This document shows positions 1-9,901 of a stretch of 64,000 nt of DNA, one piece after another (the first letter of the stretch is position 1; the number at the start of each line of letters is the position of its first letter). The notes below the pieces were generated by a model. The model was not told where the DNA came from and did no database searches. It was given only the letters and a program-made list of their open reading frames with translations. The position numbers and the translations under genes are program-made. Source of the stretch: Buchnera aphidicola (Cinara kochiana kochiana) (GTDB taxonomy: Bacteria > Pseudomonadota > Gammaproteobacteria > Enterobacterales > Enterobacteriaceae); contig NZ_LR217707.1 in assembly GCF_900698905.1 (NCBI RefSeq), positions 310,001 through 374,000 on the forward strand, in the 5' to 3' direction.

Positions 1-191
1 AAAATTTTATTTATAAAAAAAATAATTATATTTTTAAATAAATAGATAATTAATATCTATAAATTTATCTTTATAATAAAATATTATTAATATATAAAAC
101 AGTTTATATATTAATATTAATAATAAAAATACTATAAATATGTATAATATTTAAAATATTATACATATAATATAAATAAATCAGGATATAC

Positions 192-2885
192 ATGGATAAA
201 AAAACAATAATATTAATAGATGGACATTATTGTCTATATCAAACACATTTTTCATTTTTAAAATTAAAAAATAATAACGGAGAGCCTACTGGAGTAGTAT
301 ATGGTTATATTAAAATATTTAATAAATTAACGAAAATATTCAATCCAAAAAAAATAATAACTATATTTGATACTCCAACACAAAATTTTAGACACAAACT
401 ATATACACAATATAAAAATAATAGACCACCAATACCTGAAAATTTAAAAAAACAAATACAACCATTACAAGAAATAATCAGAGCATTAGGTATACCTATC
501 GTAAGTATAAATAACATCGAAGCTGATGATATAATAGGCACGTTATCAAAACAATTCAGTAAAAAAAAATATTATGTATTGATATATAGCGCTGATAAAG
601 ATTTAATTCAATTAATTAATAAACAAGTTTCTATTATTCCAGGAAATTTTAAAAAAGAAATATTAAACAAAAATAATGTATATAAAAAATATGGAATATC
701 ACCAACATCTATAGCAGATTTCTTAAGTTTAGTTGGAGATTCATCTGACAATATCCCTGGAGTACCCGGAATAGGAAAAAAAACTGCTATGATTCTTTTA
801 AAACACTTTGTTAGTATTAAAGATATATACAATAATATCGAAAAAATTTATGATTTACCTATTAAAAACATAAAAAATATTACAAATAAATTAAAAGAAA
901 ATAAAAAAATAGCTTTTTTATCATATCATTTAACAAAAATTAATAAAAATATTTTAATAGATAATTTTATTACTACAATTAAATATTATCCAGCAAATAT
1001 ACCGCTATTATTACAAAAATTTAAATATTATCAATTTAACCAATATATTGAAAATATATATAATAATCAATTCCCCATCATTAATATGTACAAAAAAAAA
1101 AAAAATCATAATAAATGTATTGAAATTATTAATTTAAATGTTCTTTCAGAACTAATAAAACAAATAATTAAAAAAAAAATATTTTCTATAGCTATGTTCA
1201 CGGCTACTGTAAACAAAAAAAATAATATTTTTTCTATGTCTATTTCTACTAAAAATCATACAACATGGTGGTATGTTTCTAATCAAAAAAAATCTAATAC
1301 TAAAAGTATTAATAAAATTATAATTCTAAATACTATTAAATCTATTTTAGAAGACGAAAAATACCGCAAGATAGGTACAAATTTAAAAAATATATTTCAT
1401 TTATTAAAAAAATTTAATATTACATTAAATGGAATGTATTTCGATACATCAATCGCATGTTATAATTATAAACTAAGTAATACATATAAAAACTATCAAA
1501 AATATCTTATTAATACACATCCTATAAAATATACAAGTTATAATTTAGAAAAATTAATTCATAATATTACTCAAGAATCTTTAATGTCATTAAAAATATA
1601 TTTAAAGACTAAAGATTATTTCAGTATAAAAGATAAAAAAAAAATCTTTTATTCTATTGATATGCCATTATTACAAGTGTTATCAACTATGGAAAATAAT
1701 GGTGTTTTAAAAAAAAAAAAAATATTAAAAAAACAAAAAAAAAAAACTATAAAAACATTAAATAAATTAAAAAAAAAAATATATTATATAACTCAAGAAA
1801 AATTTAATATTAAATCTAATAAACAAATACAATATATACTATTTAAGAAATATAATTTTCCACATATTCAAAAAACAAAAAGTGGTAATATTTCTACTAA
1901 TGAAAAAGTTCTTTTGGAATTATCTAAAATTCATAAATTACCAAAAATTATTTTACAATATAGAATTCTAAGCAAATTAAAAAATACTTATTTAACAAAA
2001 TTAATTCAATTAATAAACAAAAAAACAAATAAAATTCATACTACATATCACCAAACATCTACTTCAACTGGGAGATTATCTTCTAGAAACCCTAATTTAC
2101 AAAATATTCCCATTAAAACTAAATTAGGAAGAAAAATTAGAATAGCATTTATTGTAAAAAAAAAATGGTTATTATTAACTGCAGATTATTCTCAAATTGA
2201 ATTAAGGATAATGGCGCATTATTCGCAAGACAAAAAAATGATACAAGATTTGTCATTTGATCAAGATATACATCTTGAAACAGCTAAACATATTTTTAAA
2301 ATAAAATCTGAACAAATAAAATCTTATCATAGAAATATTGCTAAAGTTATAAACTTTTCTATATTATACGGAATTAGTCCATTTGGACTATCTCAACAAT
2401 TAAATATTTCTATATTAGAAGCTAGCGAATATATTAAGAATTATTTTTTAACATATAGAAAAATAAAAAAATATATAAAATATATTTATCATATTGCAAA
2501 GAAAAATAAATATATAACTACTTTGTTTGGAAGAAATATATATATACCTGATATTAATTCAACTAATAAAACAGTAAAAAACTACGCAAAACGTTTTTGT
2601 ATAAATTCAATTATCCAAAATACTGCTTCAGATATTATCAAAACATCTATGATTAAATTACATACTATATTTAAAAAAAATTTTCGTAATGATGCAAAAA
2701 TAATTATGCATATACATGATGAATTAATATTTGAAATAAAAGAAGAAAAAAAAAAACCATTAATACATTTAATTAAACATTATATGGAAAATAGCACAAA
2801 ACTAATAACACCTTTATATATTTCTATTAAAATAGGAAAAAATTGGAAAGAACTAAAATCATACACGTTAAATACATCTATATAA
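192..2885 (+). CDS. polA: DNA polymerase I, full length (5' nuclease + polymerase)
   Basis: At 897 residues this is close to the E. coli length (928). Residues 1-300 are a 5'-3' exonuclease with the metal-binding Asp motifs (IEADDIIGTL, SADKDL) and the helix-hairpin segment PGVPGIGKKTA. The polymerase domain keeps motif A (TADYSQIELR, about 662), motif B (HRNIAKVINFSILYG, about 712) and motif C (HIHDELIFEI, about 839). The middle 3'-5' exonuclease domain is present in length but its catalytic acids are gone: the usual DTE motif reads FTATVN near 347, and the later Asp positions are also replaced. It should fill gaps and remove RNA primers without proofreading. An AGGA motif lies 9 bases before the ATG. 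The gene overlaps the convergent engB by 18 bases and holds long in-frame A runs (13 at 1092, 14 at 1709, 12 at 1735). Confidence 0.97.
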   Translation: MDKKTIILIDGHYCLYQTHFSFLKLKNNNGEPTGVVYGYIKIFNKLTKIFNPKKIITIFDTPTQNFRHKLYTQYKNNRPPIPENLKKQIQPLQEIIRALGIPIVSINNIEADDIIGTLSKQFSKKKYYVLIYSADKDLIQLINKQVSIIPGNFKKEILNKNNVYKKYGISPTSIADFLSLVGDSSDNIPGVPGIGKKTAMILLKHFVSIKDIYNNIEKIYDLPIKNIKNITNKLKENKKIAFLSYHLTKINKNILIDNFITTIKYYPANIPLLLQKFKYYQFNQYIENIYNNQFPIINMYKKKKNHNKCIEIINLNVLSELIKQIIKKKIFSIAMFTATVNKKNNIFSMSISTKNHTTWWYVSNQKKSNTKSINKIIILNTIKSILEDEKYRKIGTNLKNIFHLLKKFNITLNGMYFDTSIACYNYKLSNTYKNYQKYLINTHPIKYTSYNLEKLIHNITQESLMSLKIYLKTKDYFSIKDKKKIFYSIDMPLLQVLSTMENNGVLKKKKILKKQKKKTIKTLNKLKKKIYYITQEKFNIKSNKQIQYILFKKYNFPHIQKTKSGNISTNEKVLLELSKIHKLPKIILQYRILSKLKNTYLTKLIQLINKKTNKIHTTYHQTSTSTGRLSSRNPNLQNIPIKTKLGRKIRIAFIVKKKWLLLTADYSQIELRIMAHYSQDKKMIQDLSFDQDIHLETAKHIFKIKSEQIKSYHRNIAKVINFSILYGISPFGLSQQLNISILEASEYIKNYFLTYRKIKKYIKYIYHIAKKNKYITTLFGRNIYIPDINSTNKTVKNYAKRFCINSIIQNTASDIIKTSMIKLHTIFKKNFRNDAKIIMHIHDELIFEIKEEKKKPLIHLIKHYMENSTKLITPLYISIKIGKNWKELKSYTLNTSI

Positions 2886-3479
2886 TTTGTACCATTTATA
2901 TAATTGATTTTGTATAAAAAAAATATCCGATTTTTTAAATTTAGAAAAACTACATACAACAATATTAGGATTAAATTTCAATAAAATATTATTTATGTAT
3001 AATAACTTTATAGCTAATTTTTGTCTAGAAACTTTATCGCTTTTTGTTAACACTAATAAAATAGGAAATAATTTATATTTTAATGCTTTTAAAATCATTG
3101 AATCTAATGGTTTAAGAGCAACACGAATGTCAGATATTATAACAACACCGTATAAGCATTTTCTATTTTTTAAATAAAATAATAAACTTTTGTGAAGTAC
3201 TGTATTAGTTAAATGATCTATTTTAGAATATCCATATCCTGGAAAATCTAATAATCTAAAATCTGATAAAACACTAAAAAAATTTATTGTTCTTGTTCTG
3301 CCAGGTAATTTGCTAACTCGTGCTAATTTTTTATTATTGGTAATACAATTAAGTATACTAGATTTTCCGGAATTAGAGTATCCTAAAAACGCAACTTCCA
3401 TTCCAAAAAATTCTTTTAATTTAACGGAATTAACAATACTTTTTACAAAAAATGTTTTATTAAATTTTATACTATTCAA
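2868..3479 (-). CDS. engB: Ribosome biogenesis GTP-binding protein EngB (YihA/YsxC)
   Basis: A 203-residue Era/Obg-type GTPase, near the family size of about 210. The P-loop GYSNSGKSS is near residue 33, the PGRT switch I segment near 59, DFPGYGY (G3) near 78 and LTKSDK (G4) near 144. Family members assist large ribosomal subunit assembly. The start is TTG at 3479; an AAGGA motif about 10 bases upstream on the minus strand supports it, and the next ATG falls just before the P-loop and would remove the N-terminal strand. The 3' end overlaps polA by 18 bases tail to tail. Confidence 0.95.
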   Translation of the reverse strand: MNSIKFNKTFFVKSIVNSVKLKEFFGMEVAFLGYSNSGKSSILNCITNNKKLARVSKLPGRTRTINFFSVLSDFRLLDFPGYGYSKIDHLTNTVLHKSLLFYLKNRKCLYGVVIISDIRVALKPLDSMILKALKYKLFPILLVLTKSDKVSRQKLAIKLLYINNILLKFNPNIVVCSFSKFKKSDIFFIQNQLYKWYKLYRCI

Positions 3480-3828
3480 ATAGATATTTTCCTTGTTAAT
3501 AAATAAAACTAATTAATAATAATTAATTTCAAAAAAATGATTTATGTCTTAAAAAATATTGTAAAATATAAATATAATTATACACTAAAAATATTAATGT
3601 TTAAATTTTATATATAAATTTTTTAAATGTACTAAAATCATAATTTTTATAAAAACATTTAATATTTCATTATTAATAAATATAAATTTATTTATATATT
3701 AAATAAATTATGTTCAATATATAAAATATTTTATCAAATAATTATTTATTTAATAAAAATAATATTTATTATTAAATAAAATTTAATATACATTACAATA
3801 AACTTTTAAAAATAAAACTGGTATTCAT
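3480..3828. other. Gene-free divergent intergenic region engB/typA
   Basis: These 349 bases separate two divergently transcribed GTPase genes and are almost pure A+T. I see no open frame with family resemblance, no tRNA fold and no GC-rich hairpin. The promoters of engB and typA must lie here, but no clear -35/-10 pair stands out from the AT-rich background. Confidence 0.6.
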
Positions 3829-5640
3829 ATGAATAAAATGATTAGAAATATTGCCATAATTGCTCATGTTGATCATGGGAAAACAACATTACTAGATCAA
3901 TTATTACAACAATCCGGTACATTTCAACAACATGAAGAAAAAATAGATAGAATTATGGACTCTAATGAATTAGAAAAAGAAAGAGGCATTACTATATTAT
4001 CCAAACATACTTCTATAAAATGGAAAAATTATCATATCAATATTATCGATACCCCAGGTCATGCAGATTTTGGAGGGGAAGTAGAAAGAATATTATCTAT
4101 GGTAGATTCCGTATTATTGGTTGTAGATGCGTTCGAAGGCCCAATGCCCCAAACACGTTATGTTACTAAAAAATCATTTTTATATAAAATAAAACCAATT
4201 ATTATAATTAATAAAATGGATAGACCTACTATTAGACCAGACTGGGTTATTAATCAAATATTTGATTTATTTGTTGATTTATCAGCTAATGATGACCAGT
4301 TAGATTTTCCTGTTATATATACATCAGCTTTGCTAGGTCATTCCGGTTATCATCCTGATAAAATGCACGATAATATGATTCCATTATTAAACGCAATAAT
4401 AGAATATACACCTACACCAAATATATCATCAAAAAATTTTCTTCAAATACAGATATCTCAATTAGATTTTAATAATTATTTTGGAATGATTGGAATTGGA
4501 AAAATACAACAAGGACAATTAAAAACAAATCAAACAGTTTCAGTTTTAAGAAACAAAAAAAAGATTTATACAGGAAAAATAAATAATATTCTTAAATTTT
4601 ATGGTTTAAAACAAAAAAAAATAGAAATTGCATATACTGGTGATATAATTGCAATTACAGGTTTAAATGATATTCAGATATCAGATACTATTTGTGATCC
4701 TGAATTTTTACACCCTTTACCTAATCTAGAAATAGATGAACCAACAGTAAACATGCTATTTTGTGTAAATCAATCACCTTTTTGTGGTAAAGAAGGAAAA
4801 TATATAACTTCTCGTCAAATTCTAGAACGACTAAAAAAAGAAACTATTCGAAATATTTCTTTAAAAGTAGAAGAAACAAAAAATTCAAATATCTTTTCTG
4901 TTTCAGGAAGGGGAGAATTACATTTATCTATTTTACTTGAACAGTTAAGAAGAGAAAATTTTGAAGTAGAAGTTTCAAGACCTAAAGTAATTTTTAAAGA
5001 AAAAAATAATGTTTTAACTGAACCTTTTGAAATAGTATTATTAGATATTGAAAAAAAACATCAAGGCCAATTAATACAGAAGTTAGGTGAATTAAGGGGC
5101 GAAATACAAAGTATTATATCAAACGAATATAATAGAATTCAAATTGAATGCATATTATCTAGTAGGTCTCTAATTGGATTTAGATCTGAATTTATGAACA
5201 TTACCTCTGGTAGCGGTACTTTTTTTTCTTCTATTAGTCATTATGGTGCAGTTCAAAAAAATCAATTTGGACAAAGAAAAAACGGAGTTCTTATTTCAAA
5301 AAAAACTGGTACCGCTGTATCTTTTTCCATTCATAACTTACAAAATCGCGGCAAAATGTTCATACAACATGGTGAAAAAGTATACGAAGGTCAAATAGTA
5401 GGAATACACAATAGATCTAATGACCTAACTGTTAACTGCTTAATTGGTAAAAAATTAACCAATATGCGTGCTTCTGGAACCGATGAAGCCATTACTTTAA
5501 TTACACCAATTAAAATTACTCTAGAATATGCTCTTAATTTTGTAAATGATGATGAATTAATTGAAGTAACGCCTTATTCAATACGATTTAGAAAAATACA
5601 CTTAACAGAAAGCGATAGAAAAAAATTTAAAAAAAAATAA
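3829..5640 (+). CDS. typA: Ribosome-associated GTPase TypA/BipA
   Basis: A 603-residue translational GTPase (E. coli protein 607). G1 AHVDHGKTT is at about 12-20, followed by the RGITI switch, DTPGHADF (G3) and NKMDRP (G4); EF-G-like domain II, domains III and V, and the BipA-specific C-terminal domain follow. It binds the ribosome in an EF-G-like way and helps 50S assembly under stress. The gene stands alone, with a gene-free region before it and a strong intrinsic terminator after it (5695-5727). Confidence 0.97.
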   Translation: MNKMIRNIAIIAHVDHGKTTLLDQLLQQSGTFQQHEEKIDRIMDSNELEKERGITILSKHTSIKWKNYHINIIDTPGHADFGGEVERILSMVDSVLLVVDAFEGPMPQTRYVTKKSFLYKIKPIIIINKMDRPTIRPDWVINQIFDLFVDLSANDDQLDFPVIYTSALLGHSGYHPDKMHDNMIPLLNAIIEYTPTPNISSKNFLQIQISQLDFNNYFGMIGIGKIQQGQLKTNQTVSVLRNKKKIYTGKINNILKFYGLKQKKIEIAYTGDIIAITGLNDIQISDTICDPEFLHPLPNLEIDEPTVNMLFCVNQSPFCGKEGKYITSRQILERLKKETIRNISLKVEETKNSNIFSVSGRGELHLSILLEQLRRENFEVEVSRPKVIFKEKNNVLTEPFEIVLLDIEKKHQGQLIQKLGELRGEIQSIISNEYNRIQIECILSSRSLIGFRSEFMNITSGSGTFFSSISHYGAVQKNQFGQRKNGVLISKKTGTAVSFSIHNLQNRGKMFIQHGEKVYEGQIVGIHNRSNDLTVNCLIGKKLTNMRASGTDEAITLITPIKITLEYALNFVNDDELIEVTPYSIRFRKIHLTESDRKKFKKK

Positions 5641-5694
5641 TAGTTTTATCCGAAAAAATTTTTATAAAAATTATTATTGTGATAATTACGAAAG

Positions 5695-5727
5695 AGAATC
5701 TTTATTTTATAAAAAAAGATTCTTTTT
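5695..5727 (+). terminator. Rho-independent terminator of typA
   Basis: A 9-bp inverted repeat (AGAATCTTT and AAAGATTCT) with an 11-base loop is followed by a T run, 55 bases after the typA stop codon. Confidence 0.8.
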
Positions 5728-5771
5728 ATAATATATATTTCAAATCAAGTATTTCAATAAATGACACATTA

Positions 5772-5792
5772 ATGTAAAATCGATTTTTACAT
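5772..5792. repeat. Perfect 8-bp hairpin between typA and ygfZ
   Basis: ATGTAAAA and TTTTACAT flank the 5-base loop TCGAT. It lies between the convergent typA and ygfZ. Neither side carries a clean T run, so I do not call it a terminator; in such AT-rich DNA it may be chance. Confidence 0.35.
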
Positions 5793-5917
5793 AAAATTAA
5801 AAATATTAAAATAAATTACTAAATTTTCAATATTCATTAATATTATCTTATTTCGTATATATTAAAACACAAAAATAATTTTATATAATATAATTAAATC
5901 ACATTATTTTTAATACT

Positions 5918-6898
5918 CTAACATTCAAATATTCTAAATTTAATATCTGGATCAGATGATAAAAAGAAAATATTTTTATACTTAAAAAATCTTTTCTTCA
6001 TGCGAATTTGTAATAATATTTTTTTATCAAATATAGGAACCCATGCTAATATTATTCCAACATGATATACATTTCCTGTTTGATTATCAAAATAATCAAT
6101 ATTTTCAGAAATTTTAAGATTATATAAACAATTTTCACCTATTAAAGAACAAACAATAAACTGATTTATTTTTTTATTTTCATATTTACATAATATTTCC
6201 TGACCATAATAACAACCTTTATTAAAATCAATTGCATTCCATTCTTTTAAACCTAATGATTGCAATATAAATCGACCGGATATTTCATTATCAATAATCG
6301 GAAAATAAGATTCAATATCTAACCCTAACCACTGTTTGCTATCCCTATATATAGCGTGTTGTTTTATAAATTTTAAAAAACTAAATAATTCACTCTTATG
6401 TATAATTATTAAAAATCTATTAATAGGTTTATTAATTTTTAAAATAATTGTTTTTTTTGAAATAATTAATGATTGATTTTTATTAAATTTTTTCAAAAAA
6501 AATCTTTCTATAATCAATAAACTATCTGGTCCCAATAAACCAAATATTACGAAATTTATTTCTTTAGAAATATCTATTTTAGAAAATAAAGAATATTTTT
6601 TTAATTCATATATATGTTTTTTATATACTGAAGACCGTATAATATATAAATAACAATCATAATATTTAAATATAAAAAAAGAAGTCCATACTTTTCCGTT
6701 AATATTACAGTGAGCACCAACCTTATATTGATGTTTGCTAATTACATTCATATCTATTGTAAATTGATTATTTAAATATTCTTTTCTATCTATTCCTGTA
6801 ATATTTATTAAAGACCAACTATCCAATTCCATAAATATATTATAGAATAAATTTTTACTCAGATAAATTATAGTATTGTCTATCTCATTATTTTTCAT
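5918..6898 (-). CDS. ygfZ: tRNA-modifying / iron-sulfur maintenance protein YgfZ
   Basis: A 326-residue folate-binding protein of the GcvT-like family, the same length as the E. coli protein. The diagnostic motif KGCYYGQE near residue 230 contains the conserved cysteine. In E. coli it uses tetrahydrofolate and supports repair or assembly of certain Fe-S enzymes, including the tRNA methylthiolase MiaB, whose gene is also in this window. The rest of the sequence has drifted strongly toward Lys, Ile and Asn. It is transcribed away from prfB and converges on typA. Confidence 0.93.
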   Translation of the reverse strand: MKNNEIDNTIIYLSKNLFYNIFMELDSWSLINITGIDRKEYLNNQFTIDMNVISKHQYKVGAHCNINGKVWTSFFIFKYYDCYLYIIRSSVYKKHIYELKKYSLFSKIDISKEINFVIFGLLGPDSLLIIERFFLKKFNKNQSLIISKKTIILKINKPINRFLIIIHKSELFSFLKFIKQHAIYRDSKQWLGLDIESYFPIIDNEISGRFILQSLGLKEWNAIDFNKGCYYGQEILCKYENKKINQFIVCSLIGENCLYNLKISENIDYFDNQTGNVYHVGIILAWVPIFDKKILLQIRMKKRFFKYKNIFFLSSDPDIKFRIFEC

Positions 6899-7088
6899 AA
6901 AATTATATATACCTTAAAATAAATATGAAATATATTTATATTAAATAATTGTTTATTATAATAAAAATATTGATGTTTGTAAAAAATATAATTATATTAT
7001 AAAAACATATACTAAATACTATATAAAATATCATAAAAATAATATTTTAAAAATAATATAATATTTAAACATTACTTTATTAATAAAA

Positions 7089-8216
7089 ATGATAAAAAAT
7101 ACACGTAAAGATGAAAAAATGTTAGATTTACTAATATTAAATAAAAAAATAAAAAAATTAAAAAATAAAATATTTTTATTAAAAAAAAATACTAATTTTG
7201 TACATAATAGTAAAAAAATTCAATCTATTGATATAAAAATAAAAACTTTAACATCCCATAATAACTCTAAATTAATATCAAGATTATATAAACAAAAAAA
7301 CTTTTTATCTCAAGAAAAAAATACAATAAAAATATTAATAAATAGACTCTATGATATAGAATACTGGATTAAATTATTTAATAAAGAACAAGATCTAGAA
7401 ATATTAAAAGAAATAAATACACAATATCAAAAATTAACAAAAAAATTACATAAATTAGAAATTTATACTATGTTTAATAATAAACATGATAAAAATAATT
7501 GTTATATAGACATACAGTCTGGTTCAGGAGGAATAGAATCACAAGATTGGACAAAAATGTTATTAAAAATGTATTTAAAATATTCATTGAATAAAAAATT
7601 TAAAACAAATATCATAACAAAATCAACAGGAGAAATTGGAGGAATAAAATCTATTACATTAAAAATTAAAGGTAACTTTGCATTTGGTTGGTTTCGTACA
7701 GAAACAGGAATACACAGATTAGTTCGCAAGAGCCCATTTAACGCAAGTAATAGGCGACATACATCGTTCAGCTCAGTATTTGTATATCCTGAATTAAATA
7801 ATGATATCAATATAAATATTGAATCAAAAAATTTAAGAATTGATGTCTATCGAGCATCAGGAGCTGGAGGTCAGCATGTGAACCGAACAGAATCCGCAGT
7901 ACGTATTACACATATACCTTCAGGTATAGTAACACAATGTCAAAATAATCGTTCTCAACATAAAAATAAAAGTACAGCTATAAAACAATTAAAAGCAAAA
8001 TTGTATAAACTAGAAATAAATAAAAAAAAAATAGAAAAAAAAATCATTAATCAAAATAAACTAGATATTGGTTGGGGAAACCAAATTCGTTCATATATAT
8101 TAGATGACTCTAGAATAAAAGATATTAGAACAAAAATAGAAAGAAACGATATACACAATGTTTTAAATGGTGATTTAAACCAATTTATCGAAACAAGCTT
8201 AAAAATGGGATTATAA
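7089..8216 (+). CDS. prfB: Peptide chain release factor 2
   Basis: Recognised by the RF2 stop-codon reading tripeptide SPF (in VRKSPFNAS) and the peptidyl-hydrolysis GGQ loop (SGAGGQHVNR). It terminates translation at UGA and UAA. The frame is continuous over 375 residues (E. coli RF2 is 365); I see no internal UGA preceded by CTT or an SD-like element near codon 26, so the autoregulatory programmed frameshift of E. coli prfB is absent. The N-terminal ~100 residues are poorly conserved, and the internal ATG at 7119 is an alternative start. lysS follows after 8 bases, as in many gammaproteobacteria. Confidence 0.96.
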   Translation: MIKNTRKDEKMLDLLILNKKIKKLKNKIFLLKKNTNFVHNSKKIQSIDIKIKTLTSHNNSKLISRLYKQKNFLSQEKNTIKILINRLYDIEYWIKLFNKEQDLEILKEINTQYQKLTKKLHKLEIYTMFNNKHDKNNCYIDIQSGSGGIESQDWTKMLLKMYLKYSLNKKFKTNIITKSTGEIGGIKSITLKIKGNFAFGWFRTETGIHRLVRKSPFNASNRRHTSFSSVFVYPELNNDININIESKNLRIDVYRASGAGGQHVNRTESAVRITHIPSGIVTQCQNNRSQHKNKSTAIKQLKAKLYKLEINKKKIEKKIINQNKLDIGWGNQIRSYILDDSRIKDIRTKIERNDIHNVLNGDLNQFIETSLKMGL

Positions 8217-8224
8217 AAATAAAA

Positions 8225-9730
8225 ATGCCAAAAATTATTCCGTATATAAAAAAAAAAAATGAAATTAATACAAGAAAAAATAAATTATTACAATTACGTA
8301 AATTAGGTTTTAATTTTCCTAATACATTTAATTATACAAATAAAATTCAAGAAATATTGAATACATATAAAAATCATACTAAATATGATCTCAATCAATT
8401 AGATCGCATAGTGAAAATTTCAGGAAGAATCATAAAAAAGAGAATTTTAGGGAAAGCTACTTTTTTGGTAATAACAAATAATAATTATGAAATTCAAATA
8501 TATATAAAAAGTAATCTATTTACAGAAAGTTATTATTTTACTTATATAATAGAATTAGATTTAGGAGATATAATTGGAGTCAAAGGAACCATATTTAAAA
8601 CAAATACATTAGAATTATCTATTTATTGCCAAAAAATATACTTACTAACTAAATCTTTACGGTCATTACCAGATAAATATCAGGGTTTAAAAAATCAAGA
8701 AATCAAATATAGAAAAAGATACTTAGATCTTATCTCTAATACTAATTCTATAAAAATATTTAAAAAAAGATCAATAATTATCTCCAATATTCGTTCTTTT
8801 ATGAAAAAAAAAGATTTTTTAGAAGTTGAAACACCTATGATGCATCCAATTCCTGGAGGCGCCAATGCAAAACCGTTTACTACCTATCATAATTCTTTGT
8901 CAGAAACAATGTATTTAAGAGTCGCTCCCGAACTATATTTGAAAAGATTAATTATTGGAGGATTTGATAAAATTTTTGAAATAAATCGAAATTTTAGGAA
9001 CGAAGGTTTGTCTACCCAACATAATCCTGAATTTACTATGATGGAAATTTATGATGCTTATAGCAATTATATAGATATGATGTCTCTTTTAGAAGACTTA
9101 TTTATTTTTTTAATAAAAAAAAATTTTAATTCACATACTATCAAATATGATAACTATCAATTAAATTTTAAAAAACCAATTAAAAAAATGACTATGATTG
9201 AAGCAATCTTAAAATTTAATAAAAATATTCAACCATCTGACCTTAATACCGTTGAAAATGCTAAAAAAATAGCAAAAAAACTTTATTTAGATACTAAATT
9301 ATCTAATTCTCTTGGAGAAATAATTTATTTAATTTTTGAAAAAAAAACAGAAAAAAAAATTATTAATCCTACATTTATAACTGAATATCCAATTGAAATT
9401 TCTCCCTTAGCTAGAACAAATACAACAAATAAAAAAATAACAGAACGATTTGAATTTTTTATAGCTGGATATGAAATAGCTAATGGTTTTTCTGAACTAA
9501 ATGATCCTGAGGAACAAAAAAAACGATTTAAATTACAATTAGCTCAAAAAAAATATACAAATATTTCAAAAAATTTTTACTACGACGAGGATTATATTAC
9601 CGCCCTAGAGCATGGACTACCGCCCACATCTGGTTTAGGTATAGGTATTGATAGATTAATCATGATATTAACAAATCAAAAAAGTATTAAAGATGTTATA
9701 CTTTTTCCGATTTTAAAAAAAAAACAATAA
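8225..9730 (+). CDS. lysS: Lysyl-tRNA synthetase (class II)
   Basis: A 501-residue protein (E. coli LysS 505). An N-terminal OB-fold anticodon-binding domain (about 55-150) precedes the class II catalytic core, with motif 2 around FRNEGLSTQHNPEFT (about 258-272) and motif 3 GLGIGIDRL near the C-terminus. It charges tRNA-Lys. It is apparently co-transcribed with prfB, 8 bases upstream. Lysine codons are exceptionally frequent in this genome, so demand for this enzyme should be high. Confidence 0.98.
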   Translation: MPKIIPYIKKKNEINTRKNKLLQLRKLGFNFPNTFNYTNKIQEILNTYKNHTKYDLNQLDRIVKISGRIIKKRILGKATFLVITNNNYEIQIYIKSNLFTESYYFTYIIELDLGDIIGVKGTIFKTNTLELSIYCQKIYLLTKSLRSLPDKYQGLKNQEIKYRKRYLDLISNTNSIKIFKKRSIIISNIRSFMKKKDFLEVETPMMHPIPGGANAKPFTTYHNSLSETMYLRVAPELYLKRLIIGGFDKIFEINRNFRNEGLSTQHNPEFTMMEIYDAYSNYIDMMSLLEDLFIFLIKKNFNSHTIKYDNYQLNFKKPIKKMTMIEAILKFNKNIQPSDLNTVENAKKIAKKLYLDTKLSNSLGEIIYLIFEKKTEKKIINPTFITEYPIEISPLARTNTTNKKITERFEFFIAGYEIANGFSELNDPEEQKKRFKLQLAQKKYTNISKNFYYDEDYITALEHGLPPTSGLGIGIDRLIMILTNQKSIKDVILFPILKKKQ

Positions 9731-9901
9731 TATTAAAAAATACTATTATATAGTAAATCTAAAATAAAAAAATATAAAAATAAAAAATTATCTTTAAATA
9801 TATATAAAATATATATAAAAAAATAAGTTAATATCAATAAAATTATTAACAAATAATATTTCTCATTAAAAACTATAAACTAATACTTATGGAAAATACA
9901 A

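Noticed and set aside
305-541. Antisense open frames inside polA and other genes (also 608-832, 19786-20160, 24058-24453)
   Set aside because: They are shadows of conserved coding frames, hydrophobic because they are complements of Lys/Asn-rich codons.
2995-3177. A 60-codon plus-strand frame within engB
   Set aside because: It is antisense to the conserved EngB GTPase domain and has no start signal.
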